Source of the DNA: Cardinalis cardinalis
Lineage: Eukaryota; Chordata; Aves; Passeriformes; Cardinalidae
Direction of reading: 5' to 3'
Length of the DNA: 64,000 bases
Assembly (NCBI GenBank): GCA_014549065.1
Contig: JACDOX010000325.1
Coordinates: 553,070-617,069, forward strand
The position numbers were made by a program, and so were the translations under genes. Under the pieces are notes generated by a model. That model was given only the letters and a program-made list of their open reading frames with translations, was not told where the DNA came from and made no database searches. The stretch's first letter is position 1, and each line of letters begins with the position of its first letter. This document shows, one piece after another, positions 14,811-26,900 of this stretch.

Positions 14811-16924
14811 ATACTTATATAACTGCTGCCCATAATTACAGTGCACTAGGAGTCATTGAAGAAGTAAGAAGAAACGGTGTCATTTCTTCTCTGCTCGGGT
14901 ATTTACCTGATCATAGGTGAATAAGTAAAATATACAAACATCAGAAATCTCAAGTGCTAAAAATTCTCAAATCATCTGTCATGATTACAAATATCATGAC
15001 ATCATTTGGAAAAAAAAGTTGTGAGATTAAAAAAGTTTAATGATTGTGGCCCTTTCCTTAGTCAGCTTCTGACTTCTGTGACTCCAGAGCGCTCTCAAGC
15101 CACTTTTGAGTTTGTACATAGCTGTTATGTTGGGAAGGGCCAGTGTAGTGATTTTTTGCANTTAGGAAATGTTGATATTCCCTTCTTTCTTTCTAAGAAA
15201 GACAGGAAAATACTCTCACAAGCATGGGAGCCAGGAGCATTAGGTAAAACGCAGCTACCTGAAGTCACAGAATCACACACACATTGCCACATGAAAGGAG
15301 AGCGCCATGAACTTGGGACATGAAGANGGCACCACAAAAAGGATATTCCGTAAAGCTGCACCAGGCTGAGCTTGGCAGCACGGTATCTCATGACAGCATT
15401 CCAAGCAAGCTGAAAAGGTGCTTGGAAAAACAAAATGGACTCAAACTTGGCTGAAGGCCACTTCCAATTTCCTGACCATACCAAGGCAAGCTTTAAATAC
15501 GGTGCTTCAATTTCAAGGCTAAAGAAAGCCTTGAGGGTTTAAGAAGTTTTACTCCAAATGTACTGAGTCCCTTACAGGGTTTTGTTAAAAAGCCATTCTT
15601 GACTAAAACTGGAAAACCAGAAATAGGTTTCTGTCAAAATATATAGCTCAGTATCTTGAACAGTGTTAGGGACCAGAGGAGAGCTATTTGGAGTTCATTG
15701 TGTGACAAGTGATCTTTTTTTTTTTTTTNCTGTAAAAAATATTGCTATGACTCTGGCCTCCCCTGGAAAAAGGAACTTGTAAAAGTATCCTTACCACCAC
15801 AGTCATTTCCAGCACAGAACCTGCAAGGAAAGTAACTGCTAGATAAATGGTGATGGTAGTGGAGAAGGAGGTGACAAAAGGCTCAAAGGATACAGGGAAT
15901 TAAGAGGACAATTAGCTATCCCCAGGCCCAGTTTAACTGAACATCAAATACCAAGGGTATCCAACAGCTCTAGCTGAATTAAATATTTATAAATTAGTCC
16001 TTTAACTGTTTTCAGAATATCAGCAAAAGGATATAGCTTTGCATAGAAAATGCTGTAAAATTATCTTCTTCAGGGTCAGTGACTTGTGTTTAAACCCCAG
16101 CTCCATGATTGTTCCATGTTAGCGATGTTCAGAACTATAGAATCTCCCAGGCTCCTCTTCACCCAGTTAACTCACTCACNCTTGATAATAATTTCATGGC
16201 CACTTTTTGCAGACAACAATTCAAGATCAAACAATTTGAATTGCATTCTGACATCAATTACCCAAGTAAGGACCAGAGGGAAGAGACAGCAGGTTTGTGA
16301 CCAACAGCACACAGCTTTGGCTGGGCCATCAAAAGCAGTCCAGGTGTAAAACATGGAGCTGATTCGGATCTAATGCAGCTGGGTCAATTCTGTGGCAGTT
16401 TCACAACCAAGTTATATTTCCATAAGCTGTCAAAATGAATTATTTCACCTTCTCACACCTGCTTGTTCCTACCCTGCACCTTGGACCAGCACCTTCAGAT
16501 ATCTCTGTGTGTCTGATCAGTGCAATGGGTCAAGGATAGGTCTGGATTTTTAGTCTTTTAATTTGGTCCTCACACATGAAAACAAAATGTCTCTTACTTG
16601 GTAATGTCAAACCTGAAGCAAAACTTCACAAAGTTCACTGAAGACAGAACCTAGCCAAGATATAAAGACATGTGCTGCCAACAGTACAGATGGGGGACAA
16701 GAGGACATTCTGAACAAAGCACAAGTAAAACACGTAGGGAGCAGTTTTGTCAAGTGCTGTTTTGCCATCCTGTCCAAGAGGGAAGTGGTCGATGGGGAGC
16801 TGGAGTGGCAAAGGGTGCCATCTAGGGGGCATCGACAGCAGAACTGCTCGACAGCACCAACCACTCATCATTGATGGTCAACGATTGAGGGGGACTTTCC
16901 ATTGAAGCCTTCTAATAGCTATGA

Positions 16925-16970
16925 AATTATTATTATTACTACTACTACTGCTGCTACTACTACTACTACA
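16925..16970. repeat. Compound trinucleotide microsatellite (ATT)n(ACT)n
   Basis: Four ATT-type units run into a series of ACT units interrupted by two GCT units. An N follows shortly after, at 16972. Confidence 0.9.
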
Positions 16971-17454
16971 TNGTGTTTGGGATTGAGCTTTTTTTACAAA
17001 AGTATCCTGTACCAAAAGACAAAAAGTGTGTTTTTTTCTTTTATTTAAGAAAAAAAAAATCTAGAGAAATAGTCGCTTTGAGGAAGTGGATTATTTTCTT
17101 CTTTAATTATAATTCAGTGTTTCAGACAGAATTCTTTTCTCCAGCAAGTACAGGCTTGACCACTGTCCTCTATTCGGTCTCTCGAGCTCCAACACACGCC
17201 CATTTAAGTGAATGGATGTGTTGTCATTGCTTNCACCTTCACCCACAGCAATTATCTTCACAAGGACATACATCTGGGCAAGGTTTACCATGTTTCCTGC
17301 CAACACACTCTTCTTTCCATCCTTTCCTGATCAATATAATAAAACTGCTCATCAGGCCAGCAGACTACACTAAGACCTTTTAACAGAAAGTCTTGGTTTT
17401 CCTTTTATCAGTATTAACAGGCAGGGCCCAGTTTTTTATCCCATTGAGAAATTC

Positions 17455-17501
17455 CAAAAAAAACCCAAAAAAACCAAAAAAACCCAAAACAAACAAACGA
17501 A
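17455..17501. repeat. A-rich low-complexity tract
   Basis: Runs of A are broken by CC or CCC and end in AAAC repeats. The complement resembles the T/G-rich tract at 46971-47049. Confidence 0.85.
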
Positions 17502-19815
17502 CAAGCTGTGTGACAGTGAAGTTTTAAAAGCCTAGGAGAAATATAAGTAATGTTTGTGTATCTGGAAGGCTCACTCTGGTGAGGTATATTACCAGAGTTC
17601 AATTAGATTGTCTTTCACCTTTGAAGTCTTGTTCCCAGGAGACTGACAAGCTAAAATGGGAATACAGAGCTATTTCTCCAGCTTGCAACTAGCCACCAGC
17701 CGTTCATCTTCTAAATGTATTCCTTTCTCCTCTACTGCACCACCAAAACCTCCCTACCCTTTCTTACAGCACTCTTAGCAAAGGGCCAGTTCCAACCATC
17801 AGACTAAAGAAGTAAACATCAAGACAATGAACTAAGAGACTCTGCAGCACAAACTAGCAAAAAATCCCACCACCTTCAGTTACTATCTGCAATTCAGCAT
17901 CAAGCTAAGATACATTAATACAGGCAAAACAGCTCTCAGTCCTTTTGCTAATCTTTTGGATCACTGTAAGAGCTACGTGGCAGGAACAGCAGTTTTTGCC
18001 ATCTCACTTATGCGACTTGTTATTTTCACAATGGAAGTATACTCTCTTAAAAGAGCCAATAACATCTTCCAAACCCCAGACACCCAATTGTGGGGGTTTT
18101 TTAGTTCTCATTTTCACTGTAACACTAAATGAAACTCTCTAAAATAAACACATCACATTTATATGATATATGATTTGTTTGTTTCCATATAAAGTTCTCT
18201 TTCTATGTCTACAAAGTAAAAAACTGAAGTACCTTCCTGAAGACTGGAATAATTTTGAACAAAAGTGACTCAACAGATTAAGGAGTTTCAAGAATTCAAT
18301 TTCTTGATTTGATAATACAAATAGAAACACCATGAAATTTACTTTACACCAATGCTCCAGGGTATCATCTGAACATAAAAAATATTCAGAACACTCAAAA
18401 AACTGCTCTGTGATATCAGCACAATCAGCATACAAACTGTCACAGGACAAATTTTTCAAGTATTTTCACAAACTGGTATGTAGAATTAATCTCTCATTCT
18501 CCTACTGCAAGTGGATTTTCTTAGTTCTTATCTAAATGATGTGTCAGTAAAAATACTGGCTCCTTTAGACTCTTGCATAGAAAAAACCCATAATACAAGG
18601 AAACGTGCTGTTATTTCTAAACATAATTCGGCTGATCACTGAGCCATTTTCCCACCAGAGACCCCATACCATGATGCCTAACACCATTCTTACTGGAGAC
18701 AGGTGGAGAACAGAGCCACACTGATAACACTCAGCCCTGCAAGTGTGGCACACAGCATGTGTACTCTGCTCACCAGGTAGCGGGGAGCAAAACACAAAGC
18801 TGCCTCAGATCCTCCAGAGAATCTGCTCTTTCCATAGGATTCATTCAGTCTCCACTAACTCCAGAGCCATTTGACAGGACAGATGCTTTCAAAACATGAA
18901 TCCAACAAAATCCATGTTTACCTTCTGATTTCGAAGGGTGGTAGAACCACACAACCCTTTTACAATTTCTGAATATTAAGTCCAGTATTAATTATACCCC
19001 AGAATAACAACATATGCTTGCTTCTATAAACACAAAAGATTAAAAGATGCTAACCACTCTGCAAGAACCTAAAGATCACAGCTGCCTGTCCCAAATACTG
19101 TTTGGGCCACATAAGGACTTTGCCACAAGATAAGCACAGAACGGAGCAACAGTGTGGTGCTAACTCCAGACCTGGTGGAGGCAAGATCTGGTTAGCACAC
19201 ACTTGGTAATTCATCCAGACAAAAATTTCCAGCATGGAAAACTGTGTAAAGAAGCAACTGCTTGTATGTATATCACCAAGTTATAGGACAGATGGCATCT
19301 GCCACCACCAAAGCCCTCCCCCAAATAGTTAAGCCACTGTGATAAGAACTTGAAATAAGACAATGGGTGTTATCTCAGACCTGAGGAGGAGGTTAACAAA
19401 GCCAGGGGAGAAGAATGTATCACTGAAAATGGACACAAAGAATTCAGAATTTATGGGCCATGAGGAAAGTTTACTCAACAACTGTGCTGAAATCAGCTCT
19501 GACTGGGTAAAAATTAATTCTGGCAGGGGGAGATTGAAACCACCCACAACTCAAGAAACCCACCAACCCAAAAGAAAAAATTCAGTATGTGCAGTAATTA
19601 GTATTAAAAGTGAGACAATCATTTAACTAGTAGAATAAGAGAACTGTGCAGTCAATGAACATTAATTCCTTTCTCTGCTAAGATATATAAATAGAGAAAA
19701 GTTTTGAATGACCTCAGGATCTCCACCACTGAGAAGCCACGGGTGAAAAAGGACCACCATTTCCTTTTGGGTGGGATGTCATTTGATCCACAGGTGGTGA
19801 CTAGCTTCTACTCAG

Positions 19816-19861
19816 CCTCTCTCTCTCTCCCTCCTCTTTTCCATTTCTATCTCTCTACCTC
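19816..19861. repeat. CT-rich tract
   Basis: A pyrimidine-rich stretch with (CT)n runs, in the presumed MYLK4 intron. Confidence 0.8.
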
Positions 19862-20112
19862 AAATTCATTGTTAACTAAAATCCATACTATTGACTTTGG
19901 CATGTGGTCTCATTTGCACCTTAATTTGGGCAGAGGCATCTCTCAATCAGATCTTAACACAGTCAGTCTCTCACAGCTGCAATACATTTTCACAGATGAT
20001 AATGAAAAATTCAAGTTTACTGGGAAATAACACAAAGTAAACTCCTCAACTAGCAGAAAAACGAAAGAGGCAGTGCTTTTGGGAATACAAAATTAATTAT
20101 GCAGTTAGTTAC

Positions 20113-20277
20113 CTTTTTCTCTTCTGTTCCAGGATCTGATCCACTGAATTTTTCTTCCTGAAAGCTTCTAGTCATCTTCATTTTCTCCACACTCTTAAAA
20201 AAGGCTGTTTTTTCTAGTCTGCTTGTGCTGAATTGTGTATTTATTTCTTCCAGCCTGTTAATCTTAAGTAGCTTCAT
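20113..20277 (-). CDS. MYLK4: MYLK4, early coding exon (partial gene)
   Basis: This is the start of myosin light chain kinase family member 4, a serine/threonine kinase related to the myosin light chain kinases. Read on the minus strand from ATG at 20277, it gives 55 residues beginning MKLLKINRLEEINTQFS and containing RLEKTAFFKSVEKMK. These match the human MYLK4 N-terminus (RLEEFNT..., LEKMAFF..., EKVK) in order and spacing. The exon ends in phase 0 at 20113 with a GTAACT donor. The kinase domain is not visible and should lie left of the window. WRNIP1 lies head-to-head next door, as in human. The frame stays open upstream of this ATG to the splice acceptor at 20372, so a longer N-terminal form is possible. 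Family identity is firm; the exact start is inferred. Confidence 0.8.
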
Positions 20278-20371
20278 ACTATGTCCAGTTAATTTACTGT
20301 CTGTTCTCCTCTCCACCTTAGATTCATAAACCAGTGAACANTCGTAACTTCTGATTTCTCCTCTTTCTTGG
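20278..20371 (-). other. MYLK4: 5' part of the MYLK4 exon (UTR or longer N-terminus)
   Basis: On the minus strand a pyrimidine-rich tract ending TTTGTACAG lies just before 20371 and looks like a splice acceptor. So an upstream exon exists, and this segment is exonic. It has no stop codon in the MYLK4 frame, which allows either a 5' UTR or an N-terminal extension. An N at 20341 falls in it. Confidence 0.5.
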
Positions 20372-20379
20372 CTGTACAA

Positions 20380-23300
20380 AAGAAAGAGGAAAAGAAATAA
20401 GAGGTCTTAGTGTTATTTATGCATTTTAGCTACCATGTTGCAGCACTTTATATTTCAACTCTCTCTTCTTATACTTGCTGAACCAAAATTCAGAATATAC
20501 AGCACTGTCTGTTCACAGAGACAATTCTACACTGAATACCAGATAATTGAAGAAGGCTACAAGACCAATATAATTGAATTCGTTCATAGAAACTATTTAG
20601 CGCAATGAAATCAACACCTGCTGCTGTTGCTGCATACCTTGCTTATGGAGCACTCCTCACTTTTTAGCCATCTCAGTGGTTCCCTGCTGCTCAACGTGTT
20701 CTCCTTTCTGTTGCAGTGCCGGCAAATTGATATGCAAGGACCCTGCTATTTAATCCAGAAAGACTTTAGATACTAAACAAAGTAGTACAGGCCTGAACAC
20801 AGGCCTTTTCTATCTCTTCCCACCGTCTTTTATTCCACAGCAAGGTCGTGGGTTCCCACCTCAAGTAAGCACTTGGTTACACTTGGAATATATGTCCTTC
20901 TGAACAGCTAATTTTTTTTAGAGAGTACTCTAAAATTTCACTTAGCATCTCTTTATACACCCAGGAAATAGAGGACCAAAACATTTCTATTGCTGTTTTT
21001 GCAACCCTTCCTTCACTGTACTGGAAACCCAGCTACAAAAGAACAGTGCTAATGCCTTAGCTCTAGAAAGCTGAATCTGTTAAATCTCATTACACAGCTC
21101 ATAGTTCAACTTAACTTGCATAAACACCATAAATTATATGGTGTAATTAAGAACTTATATACAACCTTACAGTCACTGACAGCACAGAGAAATAGCTTTC
21201 AGAGTACAATCAGAGACCAAATTAAATCAGTTATTTTTACCCAAACACCTTCCAGCAGAAAATGTTCCTCAGTGTTTTGACCCCACATCTGTGCACATGC
21301 AGCAGGATCAAATGTGTACCTATACCAAGTAACTGCTCTGCCCACAGTTAGCCCTCCAGGCTTCCCAGATGTGAAAGATGCCACGTGCTATCACATGTGA
21401 CACAAGAGATGGTTGGATAGTGGTGACATTTAAAGATTATGGACAGCAAAGAACCATGTAAGCTTCTCATTTTCAAATGAGCCTTCCAGAGAGATTCCTG
21501 CCACCATGTTGTTGTAGACTGTGCTGTTCATATGGGAGATGCAGACACACCAAAATGGGCCTGTAAGGCATTTGTCATCTAAGAAGTCGTGCATCCAGTA
21601 TGTAAAAATGTCCAGTCTGCTGCATCTAGCATCTCTCATCAACTTTCACAGCTCTGACATCCCTCCCTTTCCATCGCCATCACCATCAGCTGAAAGAACA
21701 CTTAATGAGATGTTTTCCTCCATTTCTCAAAAGAAGGTTTGTGGGTTTTCTGAAAGGCTCTGACAGTTGTAGGTGAAATACCCAACAGCTCAGTCTGACC
21801 TTCGAGCCATTATTCCACAGATCATCTGATCTACTGCACGGCAAGGGATGATAAGATGTAATCGAAAGCTGTCAGAAAAAAATGGGTCATGTTTCCAGAT
21901 GCCCTCCTGCTACCTCCATGTCTGCAGCTACTCAAATCCTACAGTGATTTAGAGTGACCTGGCTGTGAAGACCTTGTGGCCTGACAGGACTTCAACCAAG
22001 GAAAGCTGATTCAGGCTCTCCAGAGCTCTCCAAAGAGCACATCATCCTCTACGCTTTGATACCAAATGTGGCCATCTATCTTACGAGAATGACACGTCCT
22101 AATTAAAGGATATGTTTCTTCAAGCTGACCAGTGAGTTAGTTATCTGGGAAAATATTAATGGGATGGGAAGCTCGAGTGTCTTACTGGGCTCTGTTACCA
22201 AGCAGAGACTAGGATTAAGTCCAAACGTGATTGTGCTCTCCACCATTATTATCTTAATACATCCCTGAAACAAAAAGCTGAACAATAGAATGTGAAATTT
22301 GTTTGCAAGTGCCTCCTCCAAAGTCCCAGAGAAGAAATCTCACCCTGGTCATGTGCCACTGAGCAATGGGATACTATGACCTTCACGTGGTGTGAAACTC
22401 CATTTTCCCCTAAAGGAGGGTGAAAACCTTCCCCCAGTCATTTATATTTCCCAGCTTTGGCCTGGGGGATACTTTCTTCTACTTTCTGGGTCATCTTCAG
22501 CAAGCCAATCGCTCACTCCAAGCAAAATATCTTTCTTCATGAACCACATCTTCACTTACACACTCAGAGACCACACATGTCATAAAAGCATTGCTTAGCT
22601 GTAAACACAGGCAGTGCACACCTATGGTCCTGCTGCTTTTTCTACCCTATAGCAGCAAATCAATACATTTGCATTATAAAAATATAAACAATATAGTAAT
22701 TGTTTCTAAATCTGCTCAGGAATAGAAATGGGCAGGCAAATAGGTATTAGCCAAAAAGTGGAACCCACAAACACCTCATTTCACTTTCAACATCTGGGTT
22801 TAGATTGTAATCCCTTCAGTAAGAACTAGGTTTACATGACGGGCTTTAAAGCACTTTGCTTCAAACNCAGTTCTTTGGTCTCCATCATCAGTTCAAACAA
22901 AAATTTTATTTCTGACCTGCTGGCCACTTTCTAACTAGCCATTTTCAAATTTTAAGTCTGGGGGTACTGTTAGCCAGTAGCCAGACTTGTTTACCTCCTA
23001 ATACAGCTGACATTAGACTGACCTGAATTTTACAAGCTGGGAACTATTATGTCACAGTGTATAATTACACCTAAACATATACTTTAAGAAAGAAAACAAG
23101 ATGTAATATGGAAAGAATTACCAATGGGTCAAGTTCGGGTCATAAATTAGGATGCGAATGTTACCGCTTACTGTGCCCATCTTTGAAATACAACCTGCCC
23201 TACATTCTGCACAATACAAGAGTTCGGTTTTGAACCTAACTTTTAAAAAATTAGTAATTTATTGATGTTTTTTCCACAGAGAATGACGTTTTCACATACT
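20380..23300. other. Non-coding interval upstream of WRNIP1
   Basis: AT-rich, with only short broken open frames and no recognised family. It is presumably the MYLK4 5' intron and/or intergenic DNA. I could not identify a MYLK4 first exon or promoter here. Confidence 0.5.
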
Positions 23301-23407
23301 TCAATGAGAAACCAGGTGGACCCCAAGTCCAGAGACCTCGGCGACGTCGCTCAGCAGCCGAGGGGCAGCAAAGCCCGGCTGCTGGGGCGGGGAGCGGGCC
23401 CGGGCGG

Positions 23408-23419
23408 ACTACAGCTCCC
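23408..23419 (+). promoter_or_regulatory. ZNF143/THAP11-type element
   Basis: ACTACAGCTCCC fits the ACTACAnnTCCC half of the ZNF143 (SBS) consensus. It ends 46 bases before the WRNIP1 ATG, inside the CpG island. Motif match only. Confidence 0.5.
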
Positions 23420-23465
23420 GAAGGGCTGTGGGCGGCTCCGCTTCCTGCCCGGGCCGCGGGAGCCC

Positions 23466-23969
23466 ATGGAGCCGACGGAGGGCGCCCAGGAGGAGCGGGT
23501 GGTGCAGTGCCCGGTGTGCCTGCGGGAGCTGCCGGGCGCCGACATCAACGCCCACCTGGATCGCTGCCTGCAGGCCGGCGGTGCCGAGGCCGAGCCCCCC
23601 AGCAAGCGGCCGCGCCTCGCCGCCGCCCCGCCGGGCAGCCAGGCCGAGGGGCAGCCGGGGGAGGCCCGCCCGCCCGTCGGGTCCCCCGTTTTCTCCCTCT
23701 TCCACAAGGGCCGCGGCGGCGGGCAGAGCGGCGCGGGGCGGGATGAGGCCGCCGTGCCGGCGGGCCATGGATGCGCGGCCGCGCTCTGCGGGGAGAGCCT
23801 GGCGCAGAAGCTGGAGGGGAAGCCCCTGGCCGAGCGGCTGCGGCCGGACACGCTGGGGAACTACGTGGGGCAGGAGCGGGTGCTGGGGGCGCAGACCCTG
23901 CTGCGGTCCCTGCTGGAGTCCCACGAAATCCCCTCGCTCATCCTCTGGGGGCCGCCGGGCTGCGGAAAG
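23466..23969 (+). CDS. WRNIP1: WRNIP1 coding exon 1
   Basis: 168 codons, phase 0 end, donor AAG|GTGAGT. It encodes the UBZ4 finger, a Pro/Ala/Gly-rich linker and the start of the ATPase (GKPLAERLRPDTL...) up to the Walker A lysine. Confidence 0.95.
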
Positions 23970-26900
23970 GTGAGTGCGGGCGGCCCCCTCGCAGCCTGCG
24001 GGGTTGGGCCGCTGCTGCTTCACGTGGCTCTTGAGGCCGCTGTACCTAAAACCTGCCTGTTTTCGGACTCTCTCTTTTCTCCGCCTTTCTGTCTTCTTGG
24101 TTTCTTTTGTAGATTCCTTACGTTGGCTGGTGTCCACTAGTTTTCACTTAAGATTACAAAAAACACAACCTGCCTAATGAATAAAATGGAATTGGTCCAC
24201 CCCCGTCAGCCCCGTTACATGCAATTTGCTCTTTGGTTACACAAGGCCTCTTGCTTTCAGATAATTCAGATCTAGTAACTCTAAAGTCCTTACCTAAAAC
24301 ATAAGCCGTGATTTAGTTAATGGCTGAGAAGCTGGAAAACAGCAACAACACAGAATCTCCAAATACGTCTAGGAAACCAGCAGGTTAATACAGGTTAGTG
24401 CCCCTTAAAGAAGGCAGCGCTGGTGTGGAAGGCAGGTACCCTTATGGCTAGGCACTCATCCGCCTTCATCCACTTTTAGGCTGGTGGGTCTTTGCAGGAT
24501 CTGACCACGGCATCTTCTTGTTCTGCCTCCTTTAACATACCAGGGGCCATCATGAATTCCCAAAGACCAGGGGCCATCATGAATTCCCAAAGACCCTTTA
24601 GGACAGCCGTGAAGGGATTCACAGTTGTTGTGAGGAAAGGATCGAAGGAATGCCTCTGGTGTGGTTGAGCAGTGTTTGAGATCTCGCCTTAGTTTTGTCC
24701 TGTTCTTCCACGTATTTCAGTTTTGTGGTGTGGCAGGGCAAACGAAATACAGTTTTCTCTGTCAGTCCAATGTGTTCACAACATTTAGTTTCATGTATTA
24801 TATATTTATATAATTTGGTGTGTTGGCTGTGTGAGTGTTTTGAGAAATCTGGGATAGGGGAAGTGATTAATGCTTAGCAGAGAAGGACAGAGCAGCAGCT
24901 TGCTCTTGTCAGCATACTTATTGAAAATAAAAAATACTTGCTATGTGATGTTTGAATAATAATGCTAGTGAACCATAGTAAATAAGGAGCAGGTGTTAGA
25001 ATGAGATGAATACCATTAGCAATGATGCAGCAGGTTTCTTAGACTAGATAACATACACCTCAAAAGAACCAACTAGTGAACTTCAATAATGTCCACTTCC
25101 TTTAAAATAACAAAGTAATAGCAGAAAGTAAGAGCTCAGAATAGATGGGGTAAAGAAGGGCTGTTCTGAAAACTGATTAAAGGGCAGGTGGATTGACTGA
25201 AGTAAGATGGCCAGAGAGAGAAGTGGAATTCAGTTCTTTAATAAATAGGAATTCTTCTTTCTGAATAACACATTCAGGGGCTTGCTTCTATATTTTTCGT
25301 GGTCTCCTGCCTTTTGTTTCTTGTTATCTCTGTCAACAGCATGTGCTTGCTCTTTCTTGAAGCCCTCTTTGCTGAGGAGAAAAAAGCTGTACAAGTAGAG
25401 TGATAGCCAAGCAAAAGCTGCAGAACAGCCTCTGCAAACTGGCACTGGTTTCAGTGGCCTTTGGGTTGTGATCCGATGAATGCACCTGACTTTGACCATG
25501 GAAATGCTTTTTCATGAGCTTGGGACAGCTTAACATTTGTGTTCCAGGTCTCCTTTAGGGACCTTCTGTGGTACTGAAGGTGTGATAATGGGTGATCTGT
25601 TTTGTGCCTGCAATGTCATAGCTTTCATTCTACTTTCATATGGTGCATCCTCCTCGCCTATATGCTTTATGCATAATTGTATTTAGTAAACTTGCTCCTC
25701 AGTTGTCTGACTTGCATAATTTCTGTGCCTTTTGACCCATCAAAGAACAGTTCCACAACTCATCTGTTACGTTTTTACTCACTGAGTAAAAATATTGTTG
25801 GGTAACTCTTCTGTTTTCTAGGTTATTCCTTCTCAGCAGAGTTTTGAGTGTATCTGCTTTCAGCTGGCTCCTGATGAAACAGCCATTATTGGCTGAACCA
25901 GAAATTCCTTCTGCAAAAAGTTGAACTTTACCCCTTCACCCACATTTATCAATGTTTCTAGGATGGTGNTAGAGTAGAGTTTTATCTCAGGCCTTCTTCC
26001 CCATAAATCATAATGTCTACCTGAGTTAAATAGCTGAAAGTTCTGTTCTTTTCTTGGATATGTCCTTATAAAATTCCTCTCCTGACAGATTTAACATGCA
26101 AGCAAAGTAGTCCACCTGAAGATGAAAAAGGAGATCTATTCTTGCCTACCTGTCCCTCTCAGTTACTATTTGAGTTGTATGTATATAATGTGTCTAGGAA
26201 GACATTCCATGAAAAAGCAATATTGAGCTTGTAAATTTGAAAAAGCCTGTAGAGGAGAAGTAAGCTCACTGCCTTAGGACCTGGTTTTACTGATCAGCAA
26301 AAACTGCTTCCATTAAGTACAGTGCTTTTCAGCAGTAACAAGGCCATATGCTAAGCTCTGCCCATCAAAGAGCTAAAATAGCAGCATAATTAGATATGTT
26401 GGTCTAAATTCAGAAGTGCTGTGTAAGGTGGTTATACATTTCTTAAACCTCTACAGGCTCTTGCTACCCATGGAATCTGGTTATTGCAGCCCATCTCTGC
26501 CTTCTTCCATTTCTACAGCCAAATGCCATGGTAACTGATACTTTTGAAAAGGGTAGAGCAGGACTAAGTAAAAAAAATAACTGAACATGGAATAAATCAT
26601 CAGGGCCAAATTTCAGATGAATTTATGTATTATTTTTCAATCTGGACGTTTATGAAAAATTGTAGTTCAACAGACTTTTTCTAAGCAAGAAGAAAATAAT
26701 CTTGCTTCTTCAAGTGCTATAAATATAATATTTTGTATTGTAGGTCAAGAGTATTTTTGGAGAATTTTTTTCATGAGAACAGTAAAGCTAGGTACTAGAG
26801 TAAAAACATGTGTGCTGTGTAACTGCTCTGCCCAAGTCAATTTTGGCCTCAGCTGCACTTGAATATTCAAGGAAACATCCTGAAAATGCAAAAGACAAAA

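Larger units (their letters stand above)
1..20112. other. AT-rich non-coding region, probable large MYLK4 intron
   Basis: I see no recognisable protein-coding exon in this stretch. The open frames are short, broken and without a family signature. Because a MYLK4 early exon on the minus strand ends at 20113 with a splice donor reading leftward, this region is inferred to be the intron that follows it. I looked on the minus strand for MYLK family kinase landmarks (glycine loop, catalytic HLDLKPEN-type loop, DFG) and found none, but a short exon could have been missed by eye. Contents listed separately: MIR-like fragment, A7/G13 homopolymer junction, 20-bp palindrome, ATT/ACT microsatellite, A-rich and CT-rich tracts. 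Confidence 0.6.
23330..23980. promoter_or_regulatory. CpG island, WRNIP1 promoter and first exon
   Basis: Base composition switches abruptly from AT-rich to strongly GC/CpG-rich at about 23330 and back just after the exon 1 donor at 23970. It contains a GACGTC core, GGGGCGGGG Sp-type boxes and a ZNF143-like element just upstream of the WRNIP1 start. No TATA box is seen near the start. This is typical of a housekeeping CpG-island promoter; the transcription start is not defined by sequence alone. Confidence 0.75.

Noticed and set aside
19682..20030. TATA-like GATATATAAATAG followed by a 108-codon plus-strand open frame
   Set aside because: The frame starts with TTG, not ATG, overlaps nothing recognisable and lies inside the presumed MYLK4 intron. 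The AT-rich word is also a near-miss to a MEF2 site, not convincing alone.
23262..23465. Upstream in-frame ATG extension of WRNIP1 (68 residues)
   Set aside because: It crosses the AT-rich/CpG boundary, has no counterpart in human WRNIP1, and the finger sits naturally just after the ATG at 23466.
23351..24137. Several long open frames on both strands overlapping WRNIP1 exon 1
   Set aside because: GC-rich sequence has few stops. Only the frame with the UBZ4 finger and Walker A matches a known family; the others are shadows.
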